Positions 1 through 8,693 of a stretch of DNA of 64,000 nt are shown piece by piece. Made by a program: the position numbers and the translations under genes. This DNA comes from Bemisia tabaci. Lineage: Eukaryota; Arthropoda; Insecta; Hemiptera; Aleyrodidae. Below the pieces are notes generated by a model, which was not told the DNA's origin, made no database searches, and saw only the letters and a list, made by a program, of their open reading frames with translations. Where the stretch lies: positions 24,644,477 through 24,708,476 of the forward strand of contig NC_092801.1 of NCBI RefSeq assembly GCF_918797505.1, read 5' to 3'. The first letter of the stretch is position 1. Every line of letters starts with the position of its first letter.

Positions 1-90
1 CTTTTAGTGCCCAAAAATGGCGGACGTTGTAAACGGATGTAAGCACAAAATGACTTAAATTGTAGTTTTATTAGCACATCACAGCGGGAA
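1..90 (-). repeat. MITE family H fragment
   Basis: This stretch matches, in reverse orientation and with substitutions, the right arm of the element at 44500-44877. Both contain the phrase CCCAAAAATGGCGGACG followed by the same AT-rich tract. Only part of the element is present because the window begins here. Confidence 0.6.
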
Positions 91-110
91 CTTTATTGAT
101 CATGAAATAA

Positions 111-197
111 TTGGACGTATTTATGCTAAAATGAACTGTGTCTCACACAAACCCTTTGCACACAGTTCCTTTTAGCATAAATACCTGGTCCAATTAG
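111..197. repeat. short foldback (hairpin) element
   Basis: The two ends are inverted copies of each other: ATTGGACGTATTTATGCTAAAA on the left pairs with the reverse complement ending GGTCCAAT on the right, with arms of about 35 bp and a short loop near 150. It distantly resembles the foldback at 52363-52492, which also begins AATTGGAC. Confidence 0.6.
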
Positions 198-941
198 AGG
201 AACGCGTAACGCATATAACGCCTTAGACCTCAGGCGCTTTGGGAATTTGGATCGCTAAGCGGCCAGGAGGCGAACCTTAGTAAGTTTAAAATATTGTACT
301 TTTACAATAAAAAATGAACTACTAGAATTGGAATTTTACTTAAGAATTTGCAACTTTCTTCCGATAATTCCACTATCACAAAATTTTACTTGGACAGAAG
401 TGATAAACGACCAAGAAAAAAAACCCGTCATTTTCTCACTTACAAATTGATGTTAAAATTTTTTAATCCATATACCATTTTTCATGTAAAACTTTGATGT
501 TAAGACGTATGTTCATAGATATATACTTGGTTTCTAATTTTTTCCAGGGATCTATTCTGCTCAGACCGCTTGGAGAAAAAATACCTCTGTTACAAAGACT
601 ATTCTGTTCATATTGAACGAAAAATTTTCGGTCTGGGTTACCGAAATTCTTTATTTTAGGAACCAAAATTTGATCAAGAAAAGTCTTCGGTGCAAAATGC
701 GAGTCTATACTTCTATAATGAAGACAAAAGAATCGTTATGGGGCCATCAAAGTAACATTGTAAAAATACGAATAGAAACGTGGGATCTAGAATCCACTGA
801 GATTTTTTTTAAAAGTATGGACTTTTTTTTTATGTAGAACATGGCTCTAAAAAAATGGTTAACCGGATCGAAGTACAATTTCCATAAGTAAAAGCTTGTG
901 TTAATTTAACCGAGAGCTTTGGTGTTCAATTGTTGTCCCTC
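198..941. other. no gene recognised (probable intron or upstream DNA of the adenosine deaminase gene)
   Basis: This is AT-rich sequence with only short chance reading frames. No exon of adenosine deaminase was recognised here, so the earlier exons most likely lie before position 1. Confidence 0.4.
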
Positions 942-1181
942 CACACGGTTATAGAACGAGTCTTTGAGAGAAGTCGGACATGAAACATTTGACAAAAAGC
1001 GTAAAAATTTACGTTTATCTCGTCTTAATTTCAATTTTAAGGGGTGCTTAATCAAAGAAAATTTTACGAGGAAACCAATAAATTGACTTTTAAAACATCA
1101 AAATTTCATAGTAAAGAATATATTTGCTTCTAAAGTTTTTAAATAATATCCGACCTCTCCCATTGACTCAATCCACTGTGC
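942..1181. repeat. MITE family F copy
   Basis: This is an inverted-repeat element of about 240 bp. The left end reads GAGAAGTCGGACATGAAACA and the right end CCGACCTCTCCCATTGACTC. It shares internal phrases (AAGGGGTGCTT, GAGGAAACCAAT) with copies at 43037-43273, 43519-43662, 47390-47565 and 54918-55152. Confidence 0.6.
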
Positions 1182-1189
1182 TCCGTGCA

Positions 1190-1530
1190 GCACGATGTTT
1201 ATTGAAAAGCCTGGAAGCAACTATCCGCGCCTCTAGGTCGTCCGTGTTGCATGAGAAAAAAATTGAAGGCGCTTTTGACTTTTCTGATGCACAGTGGTCC
1301 CACATCTCGGACCTAGTTCCGAATTCCGGGGCTTCTGAGATTTTCCTGAATTTTTCCCCGGAACTTTTGAAATGCCCGAAACGCTCCGGATGTTTTGCAT
1401 GTTCCAGAACTTTCTCGGAACTTTTGAAAAAATCTTTGAGGAATCCCAGAATTTTTGACGGTCAAGAAGTGAGAAAATTTGGAACAAAAAAGTTCCGAAT
1501 CTTGGAACTTTTGACGGACATGGAATGAGA
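1190..1530. repeat. decayed repeat J fragment and local low-complexity repeat
   Basis: Positions 1205-1290 resemble the start of the repeat found at 47575-47650 and 56415-56510 (shared GTCCGTGTTGCAT). Downstream, GGAACTTTTGA recurs several times between 1355 and 1520, indicating a degenerate local repeat. Longer reading frames here have no recognisable protein and are probably chance. Confidence 0.4.
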
Positions 1531-1601
1531 GTACTGTTTTAAACAGAGAGAGCTCTTTTCTACTAAACATCAATGAGGCATTAATTAAATGTTTGTTTCA
1601 G

Positions 1602-1771
1602 GCGGTAGAGATTTACGGGACTCAAAGGGTCGGGCACGGATATCACGTGGTCAAAGATAAAACTATTTACGAAAAATGCCTTCGGGATCAAGTCCATTTC
1701 GAGTGCTGTCCCTGGTCCAGCTTTCTCACCGGCGCCGTTCCGTTTGATATCGACACTCACCCAATTAAACA
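1602..1771 (+). CDS. adenosine deaminase, internal exon (metal-binding GHGYH region)
   Basis: This exon encodes the part of adenosine deaminase (adenosine to inosine, purine salvage) that carries the catalytic histidine. The translation contains RVGHGYHV, then HFECCPWSSFLTGAVP, both hallmarks of the classical cytosolic ADA family rather than the ADAL/MAPDA group. In mammalian ADA the histidine of RVGHGYH is His238, which orients the zinc-bound water. The exon begins in phase 0 after a TTTGTTTCAG acceptor and ends with two bases of a Gln codon before GTGAGT. It joins in frame to 2527-2653. The N-terminal two thirds of the protein, including the first zinc ligands, is not seen and should lie to the left of the window. 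Confidence 0.9.
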
Positions 1772-2526
1772 GTGAGTATGGAAAGAAAGAGGACTGCATT
1801 TTAATTATTTATTGAAATTAATTATTTTCTCAGAACAAAGAAAATATAAGCAGTTACACGCAGCTAAAATGAGAAAAATGTTAGTGTCCTTGTGTTAATG
1901 GAGAATTTGCACACACAAATTTTATTGCTTTATCTGAGAGTGCCTAATGAGCTGAGTTCGCAGTATTTTTCATAATTTTTTTCTAACATGGGAAATTGGA
2001 GAAAAATATATTTTAAAGTGAAAAAATGCGCCGCCGTGTGACGTCAGCTGGCGGCATTTTACATTTAAACACGTGTATTTTAACAGTTTCGGTTATTTTG
2101 TCATATTTTCTCCAATAATTGTTCAATTCAGAAACCAAGGATCTCCTCGCACTCAGTTTTCCTGGCAGTATCATTTTAAGGATGAAATTCACAAAATTTA
2201 AGACACCTGCAAATTCTTTATTTCAATCAATAAAGGTAGTAAAACATAAGTCATACTTTTTGTGTTGATTTCGGTACGGTTTGCATTGAATTTTGCAAAG
2301 AAAACCCATGACAAACCAGGAAAACCCTAGAATTAACCCAAGACTAGACTCACTTTGTGTTCCATTCTCCATTACATAGCCAAACTTTTAAGGATTTTTT
2401 CCCACTATACAATTCGTTAATTTGTTCAATGTAATTTTCTAGCGATTTTACCGTTTGAAAAGATGACTTAATCCGTTTTATCCTCCCAGCAATGGACACA
2501 TCTAATATGTTACTTGTAACTTCCAG

Positions 2527-2653
2527 ATTTGCTATGGATGGAGCTAACTTTTCAATAAATTCTGATGACACTACGATAACAGGATACACCCTAGATGGAG
2601 ATTATTCCCTTGCACATTCATGGGGCTTGACGCAAGAACAAATGAAGCAAACC
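2527..2653 (+). CDS. adenosine deaminase, internal exon (zinc-ligand DD region)
   Basis: This exon follows a CTTCCAG acceptor and ends at ACC before GTAAGT, in phase 0. Its first base completes the Gln codon left open at 1771. The translation contains FAMDGANFSINSDDTTITG. The Asp-Asp pair corresponds to the Asp295-Asp296 pair of mammalian ADA (SLNTDDP), the first a zinc ligand and the second a substrate contact. The usual proline after DD is threonine here, which is mildly unusual. The remainder (LDGDYSLAHSWGLTQEQMKQT) aligns with the TDYQM...GFTEEEF region of the family. Catalytic residues visible in this part are intact, so nothing suggests a pseudogene. Confidence 0.9.
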
Positions 2654-2689
2654 GTAAGTTTTTTTTTAAAAAAAAATGTTTTTTGTCCT

Positions 2690-2738
2690 TAGATTCTTTG
2701 TCTATCGCTTTGTCTATAAATGTCAATAATCGACCCCC
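2690..2738. repeat. MITE family B, one-ended fragment
   Basis: The sequence CTTTGTCTATCGCTTTGTCTATAAATGTCAATAATCG is the right-hand terminus of the family whose full copies are at 3145-3420 and 45806-46394. No left end is present. Confidence 0.6.
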
Positions 2739-2888
2739 TAGCGCTCGCAAACACAAAAGTACTTGTTTTGGCTCGTATTTCAGGCGCGGTGGTGGTGCGA
2801 ATTATTCCCTCGCTGCAAAGCCACGTGAGTGTCTCTTGACTATGAGCCCCCGAAAGCCCGGGGAAAAAGGTTCTAATCGCAGCTTCCT

Positions 2889-3142
2889 GCAGTGTTAAGG
2901 AGAAACGCAGTATGAACATCCGGGAGATGCCAAATTTTTCCTCTTCAAATGCTAATTTTTGAGACAAATCACGAATATTTCTATCCCAAATTTTCTGATA
3001 ATTTAGATCACATCGCGAAAGAAATTTTCTGAAAAATTGGGAGGAAAATTTTCACAAGTTTTCCTGAAAATTCGTTTTTTTACCAAAAGAAATTTGGCAT
3101 CACACGAGGGTTCATACGTACGACGTCCTTCCTCAGCACGGC
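2889..3142. mobile_element. MITE family A copy (diverged)
   Basis: Its ends, GTTAAGGAGAAACGCAGTATGAAC on the left and TCATACGTACGACGTCCTTCCTCAGCACGGC on the right, are diverged versions of the 27-bp terminal inverted repeat that is perfect in the copy at 45499-45747. It lies in the last intron of the adenosine deaminase gene, directly against the next MITE. Confidence 0.7.
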
Positions 3143-3144
3143 AT

Positions 3145-3420
3145 GCGGGCCGATTATTGAAATTGATAGACAAAGCCATAGACAAACAAGACATACGGAG
3201 CATGGAGCGACCCTATTGGTTGAAATGGGTGATTCCTACAGACTAAAGTATGAAATGATGGACTAAATACAGGGTCGTCATTCATGGGTTGCCGTTAGTT
3301 AGTCTATTGACTACCTCCTTCGTCCATCGCAACCACCCGCTTCCACCAATAGGATCCCTTCATGTCCCTTTTGTCTTATTTTTCCATAGCTTTGTCTATC
3401 GATGTCAATAATCGGCCCGC
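3145..3420. mobile_element. MITE family B, complete copy
   Basis: This 276-bp element has about 30-bp terminal inverted repeats: left GCGGGCCGATTATTGAAATT, right end AATAATCGGCCCGC preceded by CTTTGTCTATCGATGTC. Its interior carries CCTATTGG and CCAATAGG in inverted arrangement. It has no coding capacity and lies in the last intron of the adenosine deaminase gene. Confidence 0.75.
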
Positions 3421-3620
3421 TGGTGGGTTAAAAAAAATCGAGGTCATATTAAGATTCTGCAGCTTAAAACACATAAGAATCACTCTACCATGGGTTTAAG
3501 AAAATTTATAAAAATAAATTGTATGCATAACAAATGTACTGAATTTTGCCGGCAATAATGGTTGCTTATCCGTCTACTAACATTTTCATACATGCTAAAT
3601 CATGATCATTATTTTTACAG

Positions 3621-3710
3621 AATCTTAACGCGGCCAAAGCAGCATTCTTACCGGAAGTCGAGAAGAAGGAGCTAATTAAACAATTGATGGAGGCCTACAA
3701 GCAATCATAG
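3621..3710 (+). CDS. adenosine deaminase, terminal exon
   Basis: After an ATTTTTACAG acceptor the frame continues from 2653 in phase 0 with NLNAAKAAFLPEVEKKELI and ends at a TAG stop at 3708-3710. NxNAAKxxFLPExEKxEL is the typical C-terminus of cytosolic ADA. With the two upstream exons it gives 128 residues, about the last third of a protein that is usually around 350-365 residues. The retrotransposon array begins only 228 bp after this stop and is transcribed towards this gene on the opposite strand. Confidence 0.9.
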   Translation, partial: NLNAAKAAFLPEVEKKELIKQLMEAYKQS

Positions 3711-3821
3711 TTTTTGTAAAGAAAACATTTTGTAGTTCTTGTACAATTTAGTAAAAAACCTGAATTTTTGTAATTTTATGATAAGTGTGTCGAACCATCA
3801 TCCGTTTACGTAATTTGTTCC

Positions 3822-3827
3822 AATAAA
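3822..3827 (+). promoter_or_regulatory. polyadenylation signal of the adenosine deaminase gene
   Basis: A canonical AATAAA lies 112 bp after the stop codon and about 110 bp before the retrotransposon, so the insertion probably left the mature 3' end of the transcript intact. Confidence 0.7.
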
Positions 3828-3933
3828 TCCGTTTATTTCCGTTACCGAGGCAATTATTATTGGGTCCTTTAACAGTCTTTCTTTTCCCGAGTATCGGGGA
3901 GTTAGCCCGATGACTCAACCCCCAACCTGGAGG

Positions 3934-3938
3934 ACCGG
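3934..3938. repeat. target-site duplication, left (ACCGG)
   Basis: ACCGG directly precedes the TG that opens the first LTR, and the same five bases directly follow the CA that closes the last LTR at 40701. Five base pairs is usual for BEL/Pao integration. Confidence 0.85.
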
Positions 3939-6900
3939 TGGCCGCGCCAAGTCGAGTAAATACGCTTGCAAATGGCGGCCCTCCTCAACCGCCATGCGAG
4001 CAAATGGACTGATAACAGGTAAACGGGGAATCAACGGGGAACAGGTAGGTAGAATGGATAGTACACGGAAGAGATCGAAAGACGTCACGCAAGCGTAAAC
4101 AAAACATGGCGCAGACACCGAATGCCTATCACCAGGTCTTACATCAGCAGAACCAGAAGAGCGGGAAAATTTGAAATATATAGTGATAGGATGGGGAAAG
4201 GTGATGACACGAGGGACCACTGGCCCTTTAAATGGGGGACAGAAACCATAAAAAAATGAGAACGGAGGGAGAGAAGGCTTCATATCAACGAGAGAGCGAG
4301 CTGAAGTGCGAAAAAACTGGAACATGAAACAGGTGAACATGAAAATCCTGAATTTGGCTAGGATACCTGTGCATGACACGGTGAACATTGAAAATAGAAG
4401 GCACGTCGGACAATCATTTTGCCACAGGAGGAGACAAGAAGGTCCCAGGTATAATCCGCTACAGCTCGTAAATCCAAATGAAGACCAGTTCTCTCCGCAA
4501 TTTGCATGTTGAATTCTTGAAAGGCTCTCCGAATGAAAAAGAAAAGGGGGGGGGACTTTTGATTGCGAGAAACTATGCAATCAAATTACTTGTAGCTAAC
4601 TCCGTACAGGAGGGCTACGTTGAATGACTGTCTTGTTAAGAGGAAAATGGGGGGAAGACCGGAGGGGAAAAAATCGGGGGGAGACCGAAGGGGGGAGGGG
4701 GCCCTGCTCCCAAACGCGACGCGAACCGGATAAAAACTTACACGGAAGATAAAAAAAAAATACCACAAAATTCGAGCTTCTACTACACTCCGGATAAAAC
4801 AAGACAATACAAAGGAGCAACCCTCCGAAGAGGAAATGCAGAAAAAGGAACACGGGTACGATGAGTAATCGGCGATACCCCGTCCGGAGGCCCATGACCG
4901 AGAGAGGTTTGACCCACATTTACTTGACACTGGTGACCCAGTCAGCTGGATCTGCGATGCCGTTGTTGCGTTTCTGAGAAAACCTTTAAATTGCCCGTTA
5001 GGACAATCTTGCAAGGAAAAGAAAAATAGGTCATAATCATAGGCCGGGCCGCCGATGACTCATCGGAAACAATTATGAGCATAACTCCATTAGTCATAAC
5101 GATAAAGAAAAAGAAGTTGAGGTTGATGCGATTTTCAAAGAAACATGACTGACTTCCGGATAAAATGTCGCTAACAATGACTTAACATCACTCCGGAACA
5201 AATTGAACTCGCAATAACTCCGGAAATTTGTTTGGCGGCAATATTGCCACTGACAGAAATAAGATGAGCTGCTGCGAATACTATAAGCAACAATACGAGA
5301 TCATAGAAAAATCGGCTACACACCACCCGACGGATAAATACGGGTCAAATTCAGTAGACACTTTTAGCGTTAAATGATTAATATCAACACTCGAAATCCT
5401 CCGGCAACTCGGTAATACGGATGGTGGTACAACGAGCTAACCGGTGCTGCAATTGTTTAGGACGCAATCAGCGACGAGGCTAACCGGTGCTCAAACTACC
5501 TCGGATGACATGAGCGACAGGGCGAGAAACACCAGGACTCCATGTAAACTCGGGAGACATTAAATTAAAAGACAAACAATTCAGAGATGAAGGCAACACG
5601 CTCTCACACTAAGAGCTCTCGGGAGAAGGAGCACGCACGTAGGCGCCTTCAAAAGACCGGGTAGGCAACAGGTTATACATCACACAGGCCAAATTCAAGC
5701 GGAGTGGCACAACGGACACATTATCAAAATGGTATCAAAGAGCACTGAAACGGAAAACTCAGTAAATTGCGCGCGATGCCAGGGTTTATGTAAAGAATTA
5801 GCGGAGGCGAAGAATGCCCAGCCCAGGAGGGCGGACACTTTTAAACCTCAAGGCGCACATCATCGAGACGACGATTAACTTACACAATTGATTCTGAATC
5901 GGGCTAGAAAAATCACATGAACGCTTGGAGAAACTGTAACACTCACGGGTCATAACATATCGAGAGAGAATCTTGGGATAGGTCGTCTGCCTGGGGAAAC
6001 GCCTTCAAAAGACTGGGTAGGCCACAATTCGGGCGGCCCAAACGTACACCTCGACCATGACTTCTCCGGAAATTACTCTTATGAGGGGGTTCAAGGGAAA
6101 GAACACGTTGAGAAAGATGACGAGTGCTCAGAGGTCCCTTCGAACTAACTAGACCTTGTATTCCGCACGATTCCGGGAAAATATCGAGGGACATTCTTAT
6201 GACGACTTACTTCCAATCGGATAACAGACACAGGCACTGATTAAGAATAGGTGCACTTATTTATCACAAGATAGGTCACATGTCGAGATGACATGACTCA
6301 CAAAAGCCGTACAGGCTTAAACTACCGCTCGACTTGGACTGGCTTTGACAGGCCCGTCTTTAAGCGTTAAAACAAAAATTGGTGTGAAGGTGAATTAGTG
6401 GGTAGCATCGTGAGACAACTCTTGAGTCGATATCTGGCAGCACGGAAAAATAAGCAGAGAAAAACCCGGCACGGTTCGCACTGAGTGAAAGTAGATTAAA
6501 TTCTCTGTTTCATAGGGAAAACTTTAGACTCCAATTGATCGACCGACACTTCACATTCAAGGAATACACTTTGTGATGCACTATTGACAAGTCACTGAGA
6601 CGATGCGCTTTTCTTGAGCCTGGAAATTGGATCCTGTATCACTGACAAAAATGCAAGGAAACAAACAGAGATAATCATAGGCAATGGCAATATGAATCGG
6701 TTAGAGGCACTCGTTCGAGTGGCTCTTGCGGCGTGCCGCAGTTGGAAATTACCTGAAAATCCTATGATCAAAAATATCAATTATTTCTGCATGCAACCAG
6801 ATGATCCAACGACAACCAATAGAGATTTTGTCATTGATCATCTCAACACTGTTCGGATTAGCGTTCTCAGAAGTTACTCAGGCTCGATGATCATCGATAG

Positions 6901-8454
6901 CCGTTACTCGAAATGGCACTTCTGGTTTCAGCGGCTGGATACTGGACCCACCGACTATTATTCGTTGGTTTAGAAATTTAGCGTTGATCATCCTGTTGAG
7001 TTATCTGGCCGCAAAGGACCATTAAGGTGAGAGTACCAAGAGAGAACAGGAAACTAAGGGGGGATGATAGCGACTCGGGGGTGCCGTGACGCTTTCATGT
7101 GGAACGAGTCCCGTTAGACGGGCTCGCCTTTGATTAAGGTGACTTAAGAAGGAATTGAGGGCCTTAAGGGCACCTCACAAGAACAAGAGCAACTTGCTGA
7201 AATTGAAGAGGTAAATCACGAGGTGATTTAGGCTGAAGGCCATCTAGGTGATTTTTAGGCCACCATGTGCTCTCTCAGGAAAAATCTAGGAAATCGACAC
7301 TTTTCCAGCATTCTCTCAGGGTACTCGAACCTTCGGCATCCTTAATGGACATCAAAGAACATGATTAACACCTGCAAAGAACTTGGTCTTCGGAACGATC
7401 TCCGCACCTACCACGAGGAGGCACAGAGGGGGGGGGGGCGCTCAACCTAACATTTCCTAACACATTACGGGGGGAAAATTTGGAACGAACTCACCAAATT
7501 GGTTGAGTGAGAACCCTCTCTGGTTGATTCGGAAGCAATTGCGGCGGGACATCTCTGGAGACTCCTGCGGCGATGGCGGCCCGCAGAGGAACAGCTTAGC
7601 TCATGGTGGCAGATTCCGTCATCTCAGCGAAGGAAACCATCTCGAACGATTGAGTGAAAGTGATTTTCGAAATCCGACCTTCCGAAATACTATTTGACGA
7701 TCGCGTAAGAGAATCGCGAAAAGGATCGATGCGAATCGCCGAAATTAGCGCGGATGAAGATGGATAAATTCCTTCACCGTGAAGGATGCGAGCACGCTGT
7801 CAAGGATCTAAGTTCGACCGAAAATTGCGGATTTCAAACGAAAAATCGGGAAATTTTCGATGCCGGTCTTTAAACGGAGGTTCGCGGAGAGAGCAGAATG
7901 AAAATCGGAACGGATCACTCAGAAAAACCGAGGAAAGTTAAGGAAATTCGGAGACCTTACCGGAGGACGCGTAATAACACGGAGTTCGCACAGAAGAATG
8001 AGAAAAAGGGAATCAGTCAGAGAGTCAGAAAAGGAAGACCGAGGGAGCTAGAGAGAGACAACCAGAGAGGAGAGAGGGTTCCTAGAATCCGCGCCAAAAA
8101 GCTCTAGTGACGTGACTATTACGTCAGGTGACCTGACCAATTACGTGGGCGGATAGGGTTAAATTTTGAATAATGCCTCATTGGCGCGCCGCTTGGGGCG
8201 CTGACTCATGGGCCGGCTTGGTCGAATCACTGGCGGCGACGTCTGACTTACTCTGGGTGAATCTAATCTACGTCACCGGGGTCCAATGTCGGATATACTC
8301 TCCGTTTTGCGTCATCGCGGGTGACGAACAGAGAGTCGATTGATCAAACGGAGTACTGAACGGTTAGTAGAGAGTGACGTCACTGTTTTCAACGCTGTTC
8401 AACAAAAAGCGTCAAATAAGAAAAGATAAGGAACGCCAGTTATTGGCGTGAACA
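3939..8454 (-). repeat. LTR 1 (sense-3' LTR of the first unit), 4516 bp
   Basis: It begins TGGCCGCGCC and ends GGCGTGAACA, so in sense orientation it starts TGTTCAC. It is essentially identical to LTR 2. At about 4.5 kb it is far longer than the few hundred bases usual for this superfamily. It contains no recognisable conserved gene; open frames on both strands up to about 220 codons have no familiar domain. Internal repetition is visible: CGCCTTCAAAAGACYGGGTAGG occurs near 5644 and 6000, and GCTAACCGGTGCT occurs near 5437 and 5480. TCCGGA-type motifs recur between 4790 and 5235. Confidence 0.92.
8108..8382 (-). promoter_or_regulatory. cluster of CRE/ATF-like motifs in the U3 end of the LTR
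   Basis: Within 275 bp of the sense-5' part of the LTR there are TGACGT (8108), TTACGTCA (8119), GACGTC (8238), TACGTCAC (8269), GCGTCA (8309), GTGACG (8321) and a perfect palindromic TGACGTCA (8375-8382). TGACGTCA is the known CREB/ATF site. The same cluster is kept in LTR 2 and in the otherwise deleted LTR 3 (palindrome at 40622-40629). A TATA-like GTATATCC lies sense-downstream near 8291-8299. Promoter function is inferred. Confidence 0.45.
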
Positions 8455-8465
8455 TCCTCCCCGCC
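8455..8465 (-). other. polypurine tract (PPT) of unit 1
   Basis: In sense orientation the bases next to the 3' LTR read GGCGGGGAGGA and are followed at once by the TG of the LTR. This is the expected position and composition for the plus-strand DNA primer of reverse transcription. Confidence 0.75.
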
Positions 8466-8493
8466 TTGAAGGAACGGAGTGTGACTTCAAAAA

Positions 8494-8577
8494 AAATCAC
8501 TAACGTCTCTAGGATCGAGACAAAACGGAAGGCTCTAGGGTCGAGCCAAAACGGAAGGCTCTAGGGTCGAGCCAAAA
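8494..8577 (-). repeat. 26-bp tandem repeat in the retrotransposon 3' untranslated region
   Basis: AAAACGGAAGGCTCTAGGG followed by TCGAGCC is repeated at 8522-8547 and 8548-8573, with a degenerate third unit (CTCTAGGATCGAG) just before. The complementary CTCTAGGGTCGAG core could form small stems in RNA. The second element copy keeps the same array near 25247-25330. Confidence 0.75.
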
Positions 8578-8675
8578 AAACGGAAACTGGAAGTTAGACG
8601 GCTTCAAAATATTCAGACTAGAAAAATATCGACGAGGAGAGGTAAAAATCCTTCAAGGCGGAAGGAGGCAGCCCC

Positions 8676-8693
8676 AACCTAACCTAACCTAAC
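8676..8693 (-). repeat. TTAGG-type telomere-like motif at the end of ORF3
   Basis: AACCTAACCTAACCTAAC, which reads GTTAGGTTAGGTTAGGTT in sense, overlaps the last codons and stop of ORF3. TTAGG is the common insect telomere unit. Only about 3.6 units are present, so chance or internal drift is possible. Confidence 0.5.

Noticed and set aside
3915..4580. 221-residue - strand open frame at the LTR edge (similar frames at 20658-21140 and 37410-38087)
   Set aside because: No domain or coding pattern. In the first copy it runs from the LTR into flanking DNA, so it is not a conserved element gene.
6614..6973. 119-residue + strand frame inside the LTR
   Set aside because: It is missing from LTR 3, antisense to the element, and shows no recognisable motif. 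A chance frame is more likely.
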